Positions 49,501 to 60,642 of a stretch of 64,000 nucleotides of DNA are shown in pieces. Location of the stretch: assembly GCF_051020985.1 (NCBI RefSeq), contig NC_135003.1:7061501-7125500 (forward strand), written 5' to 3'. The notes beneath the pieces were generated by a model. It was not told the DNA's origin. It was given only the letters and a program-made list of their open reading frames with translations, and ran no database searches. The position numbers and the translations under genes are program-made. The DNA comes from Nomia melanderi (lineage: Eukaryota; Arthropoda; Insecta; Hymenoptera; Halictidae). Within the stretch, counting starts at the first letter, position 1. Every line of letters begins with the position of its first letter.

Positions 49501-52252
49501 ATAAACGCGAATTAGATTAATCTAGCTGATCTAAGTAATCCAACTAATCCAGAACCGACTGACTCCAAATTAAATTAGCCTAGAGTCGACGGAATTAATT
49601 AGGACCCTACCGAGATTCTGAAATTAAAATGTGATCCAAGCTAGAGGGACCTACTTACTTAGATTCATGGGGACTTACGTCGAAGGTTCCTAGCAACCTC
49701 AATTCCAGGTTCCCAGATCTGATTTCATTTTAGAACTGGATCTCGGCTTGATTTTTTAATTATATTATTAATTTTAAATTGTAGCAAATAAAAGTGATTT
49801 AAACTATTATAAAAAGAGGATGTTACACGTTACAACCAACTTCACCCTGTATATTTCCAAGAAAATTTTTTAACATTGGACAACTACAGAAAATCCTTTT
49901 ACCAACGTAAAATCTAAAACGGGTGTTCTCAATGCGAATCATTATACGTGCTTTTACGTCACGAGAACTAATTTCGAACACGTGAGTGATGTTCGACATT
50001 GATACGCGTAGAGTTCACTGACATGTACATATTTTGCTCGGGACACTAAAAATACACAAGCTTGAAATCAAGCCAGTGTACATCGCCATGCGAGGACTAT
50101 TAATATGTAACAGACATTCTTTGTCGTGTATGTATATGTATATTTATGGAACAGCATTGTTCCTTGATACGATGTAAATTAACTCTCGGTACTCAAGTGG
50201 AAATAAATTTCGCCGAAGAAAGTTCGCATTCAAGGGAAGAAATATTTTTAGAAATCGCCACATAAAATTTTCCCGCTGCTCCATTATGCGCGTGAAATGA
50301 TATAAAAATGTAAGGGGTTAGCGGTATCAACAGGTCAATCTGAAATTTTATAACTTATACTGGTGAAAATGGTTCACGTTTCTTTCGAATGTGCCGTGGG
50401 GTATTTTTACCGTCGGCTGCACGATTATCACGATTTAAATTAATTTTCTCTCTCATTAGCATTGTGATCTAAAACTTTGATATCTAGAACGTTATGCGTT
50501 TTCGTCATTGAAATATAAATAACTGTTTTCCTTAAGTTCACAGATCAATTGTTTTAAAAAGTGTGTGGTTAGTTTTTTGAAGCAAAAATATTTGTTCCCA
50601 GATTTTCAATTTTTAACCGTGTATGCGACCATTTTGTAATTGATTGGATGGTAGCATGATACACGGCAGGTGAGCGACACAATGGAGGCCTAAAACGAGG
50701 TCCTGAATCTTGAATGCTGGCAGCTCGAAGATGCAAATGAATTCGAATCACCATTCTGTATTGTCGCGAACCGCCGAGGACCGCCGATTTACGATCAAAT
50801 CAGACTTGCTTCGACGCCTGCCTACAATTGAAACTAAAGACCCGATCAATTCAATTAACCTTTCGGTCGAGCTTCGAAGTTTCATGTTTGTTGTAACGAC
50901 AGGAAATTCATTTAACAGGAAACACGATTTGAAATCCTTACTTTTTTAATTCAAAATGTTCTCGTCGTATCTTATTTCATAAAAGCAAGTAATACATAAG
51001 TAATACTGTCAATAATGATAAAAGAAAGTTTCAGAAGTATACCGATGAGTATTTCTAATGGTTTCCCAACGACAAACCGTAAAACCATTTTCTTACTCGT
51101 TCAAAATTGCATACAATTTGTTACGCCACAAATGTTAACAGTTTGCATCGAATTCGCCAAAACTTTCATATACACCTACAAGATTTGTCGTCATATTATT
51201 TTGTTCATAAAAACACCGCACAATTCACGCGATAAACAACTTAGAGAAAAGTTTTACTGCACACATTTTACACGTGAGTAACATAATTTCGGTTCTACGT
51301 GAGAGATTACAATATACAGCGTTGCCTAAAAAAGTCTCTACAAATACTGTACGAGTTTGCCGTGAATGTTGAAGCACGCAACCGTTCCTGATCAGATAAG
51401 GGCTATTTTTTGTCGGCAACTCGAACCTTGCCGTGCGCTTACAATGGTAGAAAACAAGATAGATCAAGGGGAACGATCAACACATTGTAACTAACTTTTA
51501 TGACCAACATACTATTGATGTTTCCCTTTTTCTAATAAAATAATTCTGAGTAAGATGATCCAATTTCGTTGAAATCGTGAAATATCCGTACTTTTAATTG
51601 TTTTAGTGGTATAGCGAATCTTGCACAAAGACTCATTTAACACTAGATTTGCGGAACGAGTTAATTTAACTCATATTGAATTTTGTCGATTTTAAACCTC
51701 TAATTTCCAAGATCTAAACGAAAGAATATCAGTTTTTCTAAAAACGATAGAACAAACTGTACAAATAAATCTCCGTAAATCTAGTGTTAACTATTCTTCT
51801 TACATGTATTTGCTTTCATAAATATATTCTTTTTTGTTAAATCTCAATGACATTTACCCACCCTAAAATAGGACCACGTGTGATTATATAAAACTAACCT
51901 GGAACCTGGGATGTTTTAATTTCTCAGGTGCCTGAGTATCGGAGGGAAGCCAGTGGAAACGATCGAGCGCGCGCGAGACGGTACAGCCTGCGCCTACAGC
52001 GCTTACCACAACACAAAGGGTATACCAGCGAGCGCACGAGGTCACCGGGAGGAATTATCTATCGCGATGCGTGTCCTGGGGTCCGGTTATCTGTCCACGT
52101 GTCTGCAAATCAAATACTACCGTCAAGATGATCAAAGTCACTGCGAATGGGGCGCAAGGTTGCATTGTATCGAGCTCGACTGCTCGAGCGTGGAAGGCAG
52201 ATTGGTCACCGTTGACCGGGAAACTTACAGGAAGCTAGGCATAGAGTCCTAG
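25590..52252 (+). CDS. CNRIP1: CB1 cannabinoid receptor-interacting protein 1 homologue
   Basis: Two coding exons, 25590-25765 and 51928-52252, join in phase (GA|G) into 166 residues, against 164 in human CNRIP1. Family landmarks are in order: an N-terminal beta-rich part (FRVTLSLRREP, GPVYCK, FRQLKTVKLSCDATY), then LLECLSIGGKPV across the exon join, DGTACAYSAYHNT, and the C-terminal LQIKYYRQDDQSHCEWGARL with its HC-WG motif. The family is small, soluble, without enzymatic motifs, and in vertebrates binds the CB1 receptor tail. Insects have no CB1, so its partner here is unknown. There is no signal peptide or membrane segment. The intron is 26,162 bp. I see no further exon in it, but a transcript could include non-coding ones. 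Confidence 0.93.
27199..27434 (+). mobile_element. piggyBac-like MITE with perfect TTAA ends
   Basis: A 236-bp element begins TTAACCCCTTCAGAC and ends GTCTGAGGGGGTTAA, inverted repeats of 15 bp with one mismatch and TTAA at both edges. The TTAA site duplication and CCC terminus are the signature of the piggyBac superfamily. There is no coding capacity, so it is non-autonomous. Confidence 0.82.
27715..28150. repeat. Long imperfect inverted repeat (about 180-nt arms)
   Basis: The left arm (about 27715-27886) and right arm (about 27957-28150) are imperfect reverse complements around a loop of about 70 nt. The best blocks are CAGTGGAGTAGTTA (about 27818) against TAACTACTCCACTG (28037-28050), and TTAATATTAAAA in both arms near the centre. 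CATATTTTTAG pairs with a related block near 28100. It could be two inverted copies of one repeat, a foldback element or the source of a hairpin RNA. Confidence 0.65.
28516..28551 (+). repeat. GA dinucleotide microsatellite
   Basis: About 14 uninterrupted AG units with a single AAAG interruption near the right end, in a CpG-rich part of the CNRIP1 intron. Confidence 0.95.
30940..31092 (+). repeat. TTAACACTAG family element, copy a
   Basis: The left end is TTAACACTAGAATTACCGA. The interior ATATGTAATCCCTATAAA matches copies b and c. The right end near 31092 is degraded. See the family description under the finding. Confidence 0.6.
31226..31458 (+). repeat. Direct repeat of about 59 bp, two units 174 bp apart
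   Basis: Units at 31226-31284 and 31400-31458 share AGGATCGACGATAAGTAT at their left and a TCAAGA-TA-ACGA region at their right. The 174-bp spacing is a multiple of three, so one open frame reads both as RIDDKY. A related GAGGATCGACGATAA occurs at 3671. The DNA is CpG-rich; no protein function is claimed. Confidence 0.65.
33147..33350 (+). repeat. Degenerate short-period A-rich tandem repeat
   Basis: About 200 bp of loosely repeated 8-10-bp units of the type AGTAAAATA / AGTGAAATA / AGCAAAGT. Period and sequence drift, as in an old low-complexity array. Confidence 0.7.
34000..34216 (+). mobile_element. TTAACACTA family element, copy b
   Basis: The left end is TTAACACTACAACTACCGA; the inverted right end is TTAATACTAGAACTACTG. 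TTAA stands at both edges. The 217-bp interior contains AATATGTAAT and TTCCTCGTATA blocks shared with copy c. Confidence 0.78.
37993..38218 (+). mobile_element. TTAACACTA family element, copy c
   Basis: The left end is TTCACACTAGAACAATCGA (one TTAA base changed) and the inverted right end is TTAACACTAGAACAACCGC, a near-perfect inverted pair. The interior shares ATTAATATGTAATCC, TTTCCTCGTATA and AAGATATCAA with copy b. Confidence 0.8.
39817..40068 (+). mobile_element. piggyBac-like MITE with CCCCTTG ends
   Basis: The left end reads TTTAGCCCCTTGCCCTATAAT; inverted, the right end reads TTAACCCCTTGTCCTACAAT. TTAA is intact only on the right. It is 252 bp and non-coding, with the same superfamily features as the element at 27199 but a different sequence. 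Confidence 0.7.
42574..42748 (+). mobile_element. TTAACACTAG family element, copy d
   Basis: The left end is CAACACTAGATTTATGG; the inverted right end is TTAACACTAGATTTACG. The left TTAA is mutated. A GGCGGGT block before the right end is shared with copy c. Confidence 0.7.
46259..46498 (+). repeat. TTAA-ended dispersed repeat, copy B (family 1)
   Basis: The left end is TTAACCCTTTGTACTCGAG; the body matches 911-1138 (CTCAGTCACCATTTGATT, ATATGTGAAATATT, AATAAAATAGCTTCGTTCC). The right end is degraded (TTTCGAGTGCTAACTT). Right after it, the segment TGAAAAACTTTCGAGTG is duplicated about 85 bp downstream. Confidence 0.72.
46960..47170 (+). repeat. Dispersed repeat (family 3), copy near 47 kb
   Basis: Matches 2085-2245 in block order. 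Its edges GTTAACCTTTGGTGG and, further right, GGTTAACCTTTCGCG suggest it too is bounded by TTAA. Confidence 0.5.
51637..51790 (+). mobile_element. TTAACACTAG family element, copy e
   Basis: A 154-bp element with left end TTAACACTAGATTTGCGGA and inverted right end TTAACACTAGATTTACGGA: 18 of 19 bases pair and TTAA is intact on both sides. It is the best-preserved copy of this family and lies 138 bp before CNRIP1 exon 2. Confidence 0.85.
51928..52252 (+). CDS. CNRIP1: CNRIP1 coding exon 2 (terminal)
   Basis: The acceptor is TTTCTCAG. The frame reads CLSIGGKPVETIE onward to the stop TAG at 52250-52252. Codons are strongly G/C-ending. An alternative open frame starting VPEYRRE shares the exon but is only a shadow, since it shows none of the family motifs. 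Confidence 0.92.
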
Positions 52253-54828
52253 CAGTCGGTTGGCGTTAACGTCATGAAAGCCATTACTTAACGAAAATTG
52301 GCTACAGCTTCTGTGTTACCTCGTAAGGGCGATGTTGTTTTTCACGATCGTAAATTGATTGACGCATGAGACCGATCTATTATCTGTGATCGGGATCGCT
52401 CGCCGAATAACAAGAATGAAACGGATAGAGCAGGCTCCAGACTCGATTTCGAAGCACGATCGCGTGGCGCCGATCATAGCGGGACGTTTTATTGACGATT
52501 CGAATTAAGAGACCAGTTTTCACGCCTGTAGGTGGAAAGAAATATTCGTCCGAATGTTTTATAACGGAACGTGAGACGAACAGATTGGGCAACGTCTTTC
52601 AGCGGGATATTTCGTTTGTAACAGGAAACGAGTCATGATATACCTGCGGATAAGGCTTTTAGCGATATGAACGTATCCTTCTGGCATCTCTCAACGGCTA
52701 TATGAATATGTATGTAACATCGAACGGTGGACCCGTTTTACTAACCTCACCGAAACGTAACTTCACCCTCCTATTTTTCTATCTTGGAGAATACATTTGT
52801 ATATATATACGAGAATTGTAAATGTATATACAATGCTGTTGTTATAAACTAATAGAGATGATTTATCGCAAGAAACGTGGCGTAACGTTCTTCGAATCGA
52901 GTAAAGTAATATTTGTCAACTGTTGACGACACTTGCACGAGCAGCGGATTAATTGTGTTACTTCGAGTATATATTTATCGATAGGAAATGCTTTGATGTC
53001 TCTCGATTTGGCCACAATGGACTTAAAATAGTCAATGATTCTTGTTTTATGGATTTATATATTTTCTCGCATTGAAATACTTTTCGTAAACTCTTGACGA
53101 AAATCTTTATAGCGTAGCTATACTTGTAAAGCGTAAATAGAACCATCGGCGATAGGGTTGCTTAACAATTATTTCTTACTGTTTATATATAAATAGGTTT
53201 ATGTAAAATCACGATATTTTGAGAAGCATGTGATACATATAATGGATAAAAAATATTCTGCTCTGAATGACCAACGTATATCATTTTGCCAATATTCAAT
53301 GAGACCTGAGGGAAGTTTAACATATTTAAAAAAAATGATAAGGATTATGGAAATTTGAGAACTCACTCATTTAAATAGCGCACCACATGTAAGAACGTAT
53401 TCAATGTAGATGTTAATGAAGGAAAGATAAATAAACGAGATAATTTATTGAAAAACTACGAAAAATATGTATATTCATGATATAATTGATATAAATGAAG
53501 AAAGTGTCTAGAAATAAATCTATTATTTAATGCGCTAATTTAGATATTTAAAGCGTTTAAGATGAAAAAGAAAGATTTGCGTTTGTTCATTTTTGATACG
53601 TGATACGTGAATTAATCTGGAGTTATGATTTACTTCTTAGTATTTTAAAGAATTGCTTTTCACTCGAGCAATAACTGCATTTCTTTCCTTTTTCTCGCTT
53701 ATAATTTGTGATAAAAGATTTTAACAATTTAATACGTTTGAACACGAACTTACAATGAAACAACACGTAATAATGACCGTAGCGCCATACGAGGTACGTG
53801 AAATTAAGTTACCGCATAATTGCAACTACCGTTATAGGATTTCTACTTATTGCGTTTTAGAATGCAGAAATTCTGCATTTATATGCGCATATAAGAAACG
53901 AACCAATATTTCATTTATTTCTAACGACAAATTAAACTTCCAACAAATCAGACTTAAAAATTTTATACTTAAAGATATTGAAATAATTACATACACATAT
54001 CTTAAACATTTAATTTTCGAACAATCAGTTCTTGCAATTATAAGAACTATTAATTATTTACTTGTTTGTGTATTTCTGTTCATAATATGGATTTCTACCA
54101 TAATGTGTAAACATTGAACTTTATGTACTCAACATAAGGTAAAAGCTACAATTTTGAACTTCTGGCACAATATTAAACATTTTATTGCACTATAATACAA
54201 TAAATTATGAAAAAATTATATAAGTCTTCATTTTTCAATTACTTTCACAATCTTTTTTTCATGAGTATAATTATTTTTATTATTACTATATTTACATTAT
54301 TAGATTGAGTATTTTATAAATAATGGTAAGAGAATTATGGAGAATCTTACTAAGCTACATACAGTAACATTTCCTTTATTCCAAAAAATTGTATTAAATG
54401 AAAATAATTAGCAAGCCAAAAAATGTCTGATATATACTATGCTTTTCAGATTGCAACAACAATTTTTTATTAACAACTCTTATAATCAGCAAAAATGACC
54501 AAGCAGTGCCTCTATGCTTTGTACAATTGTAAACACAGATTGTTCCTATTCTTTAATCATGTAATTAATTGTTTTTTCAATAATACCGATATATGTACAT
54601 TGTTTGATTAAAATGAATTATTTAACCCCTTAAGGATACCCTTTATTAGTCATATTTATATTTCGAAACATAAGTTAATGTTTATTGAATACAGAGATGC
54701 AAAAAATATAAAATTACACTTTATACAATGTAGGTTACAATGATCCTTATATTATTGTTTTATGACTGTATTAGAAATTAATTTACAAGGATTCCAGAAT
54801 TTTTTAATTTAGAATTAAATATTTATAT
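52253..54828. other. CNRIP1 3' UTR and the gap to RPAP1
   Basis: The genes converge here. Candidate poly(A) signals are AATAAA at 53513-53518 (plus) and at 54681-54686 (minus, for RPAP1). An open frame of 120 codons at 53755-54117 is AT-rich with a hydrophobic end; it has no recognised domain and may be chance. Confidence 0.5.
54681..54686 (-). promoter_or_regulatory. Candidate poly(A) signal for RPAP1
   Basis: AATAAA on the minus strand about 145 bp beyond the RPAP1 stop codon. Confidence 0.45.
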
Positions 54829-57800
54829 TTATAATTTAGGTGGTTCATAATTTAATATTAAAGTAGCTAAAGTCTTATTAGGTATTTTTGCTAGGTGCAC
54901 TCTCATCTTCATTGCTATTTTATCAGACTGTTTTAAATACATTGCAGAGTGATGTATAGCAATTGTGTAAGGAACTGGGCACCAATCTTTTCTTACAATT
55001 CCTCTGACAAGAGCAGTTATATAACTTTCTATTAAAGATGTATCTTTCTCGATAGGATACAAATATTCTTTTAATGGAACAACTAATTGTTCTATTGATA
55101 ACCTAATGTATCGAAGCACACCTGCATGCTCTGACCATAATAACTTTCTATAATGAGCATCATGTCTTTGTGCAATAGGTACCAATAAGGTCATTGAAAA
55201 ACTGTTATCACCATAAGAAGTCGAACAGAAATGTTCACACATAGCGGTAAATAGATCAGTAAATGAACTTAATCCAGGTAACTCCATTGTAAAATTAAGT
55301 TTCTTATGATGATCTTTCAACAAAGTTGAAACGGCTCTAGTAAGCAAAACCGAAACGTCATTATTTAAATATATTGTATCGCAAAGATACACCAAGATTA
55401 ATCTGCTAAATCTCAAGCTTTGTGAAAGTTTTTCAACTAAATCAGGTAATATTAATTCCAAACTTAGTACAGTCAAGATGACAGATTTGTCTTCATCGTT
55501 ACATTTACCAGCATTTCTACACTTTGTGTAAATGTATATTACAGGTAAATAAATCCAATCCTTAGGCATTGCAGCTTGATCCCATTCACCATTCAATGGT
55601 ACATACTGCTCATATATAGTTGCCACATTACGAGATAAATTGGGTGTAATATCCTGTATATTTGAACTTAAATTCAATTTTTCTAATTCATTTGCGACTA
55701 TTTCTAAACTTAATTTCTCTTCTGATAAAGCACTTCTTAACATATTTTTTATATCAGACGAAGAATCAGCTGGCAATGTCGATACCAGTTTAATAGCAAT
55801 TTTCCAAATAATATGCATTATTTCATTATTCAATTTCTTTTTAATAATAGAAGCAGCATTAACTATACTCGTTAAGAACAATAATTCAGATCTTGTATAC
55901 CATGATTTTTCTAAACACCAGTCTGTTGTTTCCAATCTTTTTAAATACTTATAAACTTGTGGAAGACTAAGCACTGCTTGAATTTCTTCTATAAAAGAAT
56001 AATTGGTGAAAATACTGAAAGTAGTACCAAGAAAAGGAAAACAAGATGGCTCAGATACTATAGGCTGCAACTGTCCATCCTGAGTTAATACTCCTAAGTG
56101 AAGTAGACAAGAAGGTTCACGTTCTGTAGCTGGACTACATTCACTCAATAAATTCGATGTAGAGCTACAAAGATTAAAAATATTTTATATCTTCATTTTC
56201 TCTAAGAAAATATTAACGCTATATGATACCGAAACGCCTACCTAAGTTTTTGAAATACTTGCGATCGGGATATACTCAATGTTTTAACAGCGGAAGTATC
56301 ACCAACAGCCAATAACGTTTCTGATATAAGTTTTGTTTTTCCCCACTATAAAAGAATATACTTTTTGTAAATGTTTGACTTTCATATATACATATCGTTT
56401 CATGTAAAATCTTGTATATTGTCTTTGAACCAACCGTCACGTTTGTTAGAGATTGTAACTGTATATTCCATTTTCTTAATAAAACTGATATATTTTCCTT
56501 TAAAGGTGTTAGACAACTAGCTACAGCTATTAAAGATGCTGCATATTCACAAGACAATTCGGATGCGGTTTGAATATTATGACTGCTTAAGAGAAGTTGC
56601 AACTGAGATAAAAGAGTTAATTGTGCTCCAGTTACACTGTCCATCGCCTCTCCATGAAGTAACAACAGTTTCCATAACCGTAAACTTTCAATTCTAAGAT
56701 TAAAACTTTCTTTCCTAAAAATAATAAAAACCTCCTAGATCTGTTACATACAATAAAAAGTACTTAAAAAAAGAACATTAAGAATAAATTTCACAGTTTA
56801 ATATGATTTAATACAGTACCCTGCATCACAACTGATGTATGACAAAATGCTTTGCACAATTTTAAGTCTGTTTAACTTCTGAGAAATTGGTTTTCCTCCA
56901 TAACAGAGCAAAACTCGGCAAAATTTAAGAGCAGCAGTAACAGGAACACCATACACGTTGTTTATAGTATTGACCATTGCTACAAATAAAGAACATGCAT
57001 ATTACTAACAATATATTTAAAATAACTGCTAGACTTTAGAGACAAAAAATTAACCTAATGAGTTTGTAGATAGGGGTACAAAAAATTCGATTATCGTTTC
57101 TAATAAATTTGGTGTGTTTCCAACATTTAATGCTGTTATAGGTGAATGTCTTACAAGCCTGGTTAATATTTCTAACGCAGAAGTAACACCAACTGGCGGA
57201 GGCCGCATTTCGCTTAAAATGTATCTGCAGATAATTACATTTATCTTATTAGTTTTATATTTTATATGTTTTTAATAAAAATGGAGAATAAACTATTAAA
57301 TACCTGATTCTTAAAAGAATATCAGATCTTAATAAAGCAGCTATTGCATCTAACTGAGCCAGTTCATGGTCTTTTAAATCACTTGTATCAGAAACATCTG
57401 TTTTTGGTGTCTTCAAAACAGGTTCCTTGTAATTATTGAAACCATACAGTCTATCTAAACAAACTTCATCTGCCTCACTGTATAAAAATGCTCTAAGTGC
57501 TTGTAAAGTTGCTGTAACTACAGCTACCGATGTGTCATCTAATGAAAATCGTAACAGTAGCAAAATATTTTTCTGACTGAGAGCATTCAAAGGTGCTGGT
57601 TGTAATGCTTTGTCATACCAGCCACTGCGACTTTTTTCTATAATGTTTGCTAATGTTGTAAGAGCAGTGCATCGTTGTTGTTGTGTGGCTGATCTACTTA
57701 ATTGTAATAATTCTTGTAAAGAATATCCAGGACGTTCAGGTTCTTCTCCATGATGGTGAAGACCTTTATCAAGTGACACACTTTCGTCCTTATATGGCAA

Positions 57801-59130
57801 TAATAAACCTATCAAAGTATATTAAAAATTGGAGCCTATGTTTAAAATATGCATTCCTAAGTAAACTAATATAAAAGAATTTACCACTAAAATCGAAACG
57901 AGCATTGTATGGTTCATTTGGAGCAGGTTCTTCAATTTTCTGTGCTGGTACTTCTTCCATCCATTTTAATTTCTGAGGTTCAAGGGCATCCATGTGCACC
58001 CAACCCTTCTCTTTAGCTTGTTCCATTAACTCTATTGGAGCTTTCGGTATACTTTCAGGCTCATCTACTTGCATAGGTACAATATCATTGTTTTTGGATG
58101 GACATGTATTATTTACATTAAATACTTCTTCAGATTTATCTACTTCCATTTGTATAACATCATTACTTTTAGATGGAACGTCATGTTTGTCAGAAATTTC
58201 TTTTGTAATTAATTTTTCCTCATTCATTTGCTCATTAGAATTTTGATTCTCTGTAAGACTATTGAATTGTTTAATTTCTACCTCGTTCTTTTCTTCTTTA
58301 AGTTTTCTGTTTCTTCTCTCTTTTAAAAATTGGATTACTTCTGGTTTTAAAGCCATTTCAAGTTTATTTTTCTCTCTCAATATATCTTCTGTAGTCATCT
58401 GACTTAATTTTTCCAAATTTTCCTTATGTATTTCACTTGACCATGATCCTTCAATAATAACACTACCTTCATTAACTGATGATATAATCCCTTGAGAGTT
58501 TTTCATTTTATTTGTTGTTTCCTTTTTTGAAGAAACTTGTTTCAAAAATAAACTTTCATTATCATCACTTTCCTAAAGACATATAATAATTGAAGTAAAT
58601 AAACTAAAAACTATATGTATGGTTATCATAAAACAATGTGAATAATGTACCATATACTTAGAAACAAATACTTCTGGAAATCCTTTGGTCGAATCAAACA
58701 AAGATTCCCTTTTATTAAAAATATAGTTAATTGGATTAAATTTCTTTTCAATTATATTTCCTAATACTATATTAGACGGCGCAACTGGTATGTTTTGAAC
58801 AGATTCTTGCGATCCTATGTTTAAATTATTCTGAATTCTTTCATTAACTATAGGATTTATAACATCACCGCTAGTTTGTGAAGTAGAAACTCTATTATGT
58901 GTTTTAAGTTTCTTCAGCTCAGAATATTTTGATCTTGTTTTTCCAGTACCAGATTCATTTCTAGATGATCCCGTAGAAGTAGCACTATCAAATGATTTTG
59001 CTGAACCTCGCAAATTAATTACTTTTGCAGACGGTTGTTGTTTGTTCTTCAAAAATTCTTCTTGCATACGAAATAATTCTTCTTCACTGTCAGTCGGCTT
59101 AGGCCGCTTCAATATTGGAGTCCTATCCAT
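54829..59130 (-). CDS. RPAP1: RNA polymerase II-associated protein 1
   Basis: RPAP1 works with RPAP2 and GPN GTPases in assembly and nuclear import of RNA polymerase II. Eight exons were read on the minus strand: 58651-59130, 57885-58572, 57304-57808, 57055-57224, 56820-56979, 56435-56714, 56242-56345 and 54829-56164. All phases agree; the product is 1240 residues (human about 1390). The N-terminal domain begins near LKRPKPTDSEEELFRMQEEF, with the MTTEDILREKNKLEMALKP motif typical of RPAP1. The RPAP1_C-type region is marked by ARFDFSG and LHHHGEEPERPGYSLQELLQL. The remainder is a long helical, armadillo-like stretch ending with DWIYLPVIYIYTKC, ELPGLSSFTDLF and LWSEHAGVLRYI motifs. The donor of exon 6 (ACG|GTTGGT) is less certain than the others; AAC|GTGACG also keeps the frame. 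Confidence 0.96.
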
Positions 59131-59906
59131 AATTTCTAATTATATCAAAAATATATACAGTAAATTGTAATGTTTGTACGCGGTAGCTAATTTTCTTTTT
59201 TATTATCAAATACTTTTAGGTTATAAACATTCTCAGTATAATTAGCATTTGTAGTAGATTAGTGCACAATCAGTTATTCACCATACGTTAATAAGTACAC
59301 TTATTCACTTTACTTCTATTAACAACTAAAGTGTAATTTAAAATTAATATTAAACTATTCGTCAAATTTGTATAAGTTGATATTTTGCATCAACAATTGT
59401 TAATCGTTACATACATAACTAAGTACGTCTAACCCAACCAATATTATTTTATGGTAAAAAACACGCCATCTGTGGCAGAACTTAATCCTGACATCGTAAA
59501 TACATATGAGATATCTATCTAGTAGGTAGGTACATGTATGTATTTATCAGAATGTTTACTTACTTATTGGACGTCAGTCATCGTATTGTTGATATGTATA
59601 TATCGATTTAAAGTAATTAAGTAAATAATATAAAACTGCCACAGAAAATTAACCAGAATTTAATATATGTAATTCTAAATACTAGTGACAGGTTATACAG
59701 TTGCAGTTAGTAGTAAATATATTGTATAATGATAAATTTGTGAATATGTATCTTTTAACAATGACAACTTTTTATGCCAACTCCTGTGACGTGCCGTGGT
59801 ATAATGTGAGAACAAAAGAATTGTAATTAATAATTGTATATTTATTTATATAGTTATCCAGAAATATTATTGTAATCACGAAATTTATTTGATCTTTTTG
59901 CACATA
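59131..59906. promoter_or_regulatory. Shared head-to-head promoter region of RPAP1 and ave
   Basis: The two ATGs are 776 bp apart and point away from each other, with no other feature between them. The sequence is AT-rich. CTGTGACGTGCC at about 59784-59795 includes a TGACGTG core of the ATF/CREB kind; this is a pattern match, not evidence of binding. Confidence 0.5.
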
Positions 59907-60487
59907 ATGGTAGAGGAAGTAGTTAATTCTACTAATAAACCTAAGGTAAGTTGAACATTTAAATGATATTCTAAAAATGTAATAAAACTTTATAATATTC
60001 TTAAAATTCAATTTATACTATTTCCATTACTATCTAATTAATTAACTAATTTTAACATTTTTCGTACATACGTCAAATATTGCAGAATAAAACTGCCCGA
60101 CCACGTCCAGTTTATTTATGGAATGTGTTAGATGTACAAAAATGGTTAAGGAGGCATTGTAGTGATTATTATCAATTGTATCACGAAAAGTTTTTATATG
60201 TAAGTATTTCATGGATATAATAAATGTAAATCCATACCTCATAATTACTTTAATTACATTTTTGTACTTCTAATAATTGATATCTTGTTATTGTTATTTG
60301 TTTTTTCAAGCATGACATCACAGGAAGAGTTTTGTTGAGAATTAATGAAAATATTTTATTGAGATTGGGAATTGATAATGAGCAACATAGAATGGATATT
60401 TGGAGAGAAATAATGAAATTACATCTTAAAACAGATATGTTAGAAATTAAAGATATTGAGCGACGCAATAATATAAATTTTGATTAA
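59907..60487 (+). CDS. ave: Aveugle (Hyphen), SAM-domain adaptor
   Basis: In Drosophila this small protein bridges CNK and KSR so that Raf is activated in Ras/MAPK signalling; vertebrate relatives are SAMD10 and SAMD12. Exons are 59907-59945, 60086-60199 and 60311-60487, all joined in phase 0, giving 109 residues (fly protein 106). Almost all of it is one SAM domain. It has RPRPVYLWNVLDVQKWLRRH at the start of the domain, YHEKFLYHDITGRVLLRI in the middle, and the basic tail IWREIMKLHLKTDMLEIKDI. Introns are short (140 and 111 bp) with GTAAGT donors. The start lies in a frame that reads MVEEVVNSTNKPK, similar to the start of the fly protein. Confidence 0.95.
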
Positions 60488-60636
60488 AATGTGAAGATAA
60501 TCGATATTATGAAACCAGTAACTTATTTATAATTAAGCTTTATTTTTTTGCTAACATATAGTAAGAAAGTTCTTACACATTGTATTATAACTATTAATGT
60601 TTTAATCATGTTTTAAAAAGTAAAATATTCATATTG

Positions 60637-60642
60637 AATAAA
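60637..60642 (+). promoter_or_regulatory. Poly(A) signal of ave
   Basis: AATAAA about 150 bp after the ave stop codon. Confidence 0.6.

Larger units (their letters stand above)
25766..51927 (+). other. 26-kb CNRIP1 intron: repeats, no convincing nested gene
   Basis: The interior is AT-rich with CpG-rich patches (for example about 26880-27110, 28260-28690, 34260-34600, 42120-42330 and 42870-43080). None gives a defensible exon; open frames in them overlap on both strands. It contains the inverted repeat at 27715-28150, several TTAA-ended elements, a GA microsatellite and minisatellites, each listed separately. An open frame at 48117-48386 starts MAALTRATPFHVQLY and is Cys-rich, but has no recognised domain. 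Confidence 0.55.

Noticed and set aside
51928..52131. Alternative frame in CNRIP1 exon 2 starting VPEYRRE
   Set aside because: It lacks the family motifs that the other frame shows throughout.
53755..54117. 120-codon frame with hydrophobic C-terminus
   Set aside because: AT-rich composition, no domain, no conserved start context; possibly chance, cannot be supported.
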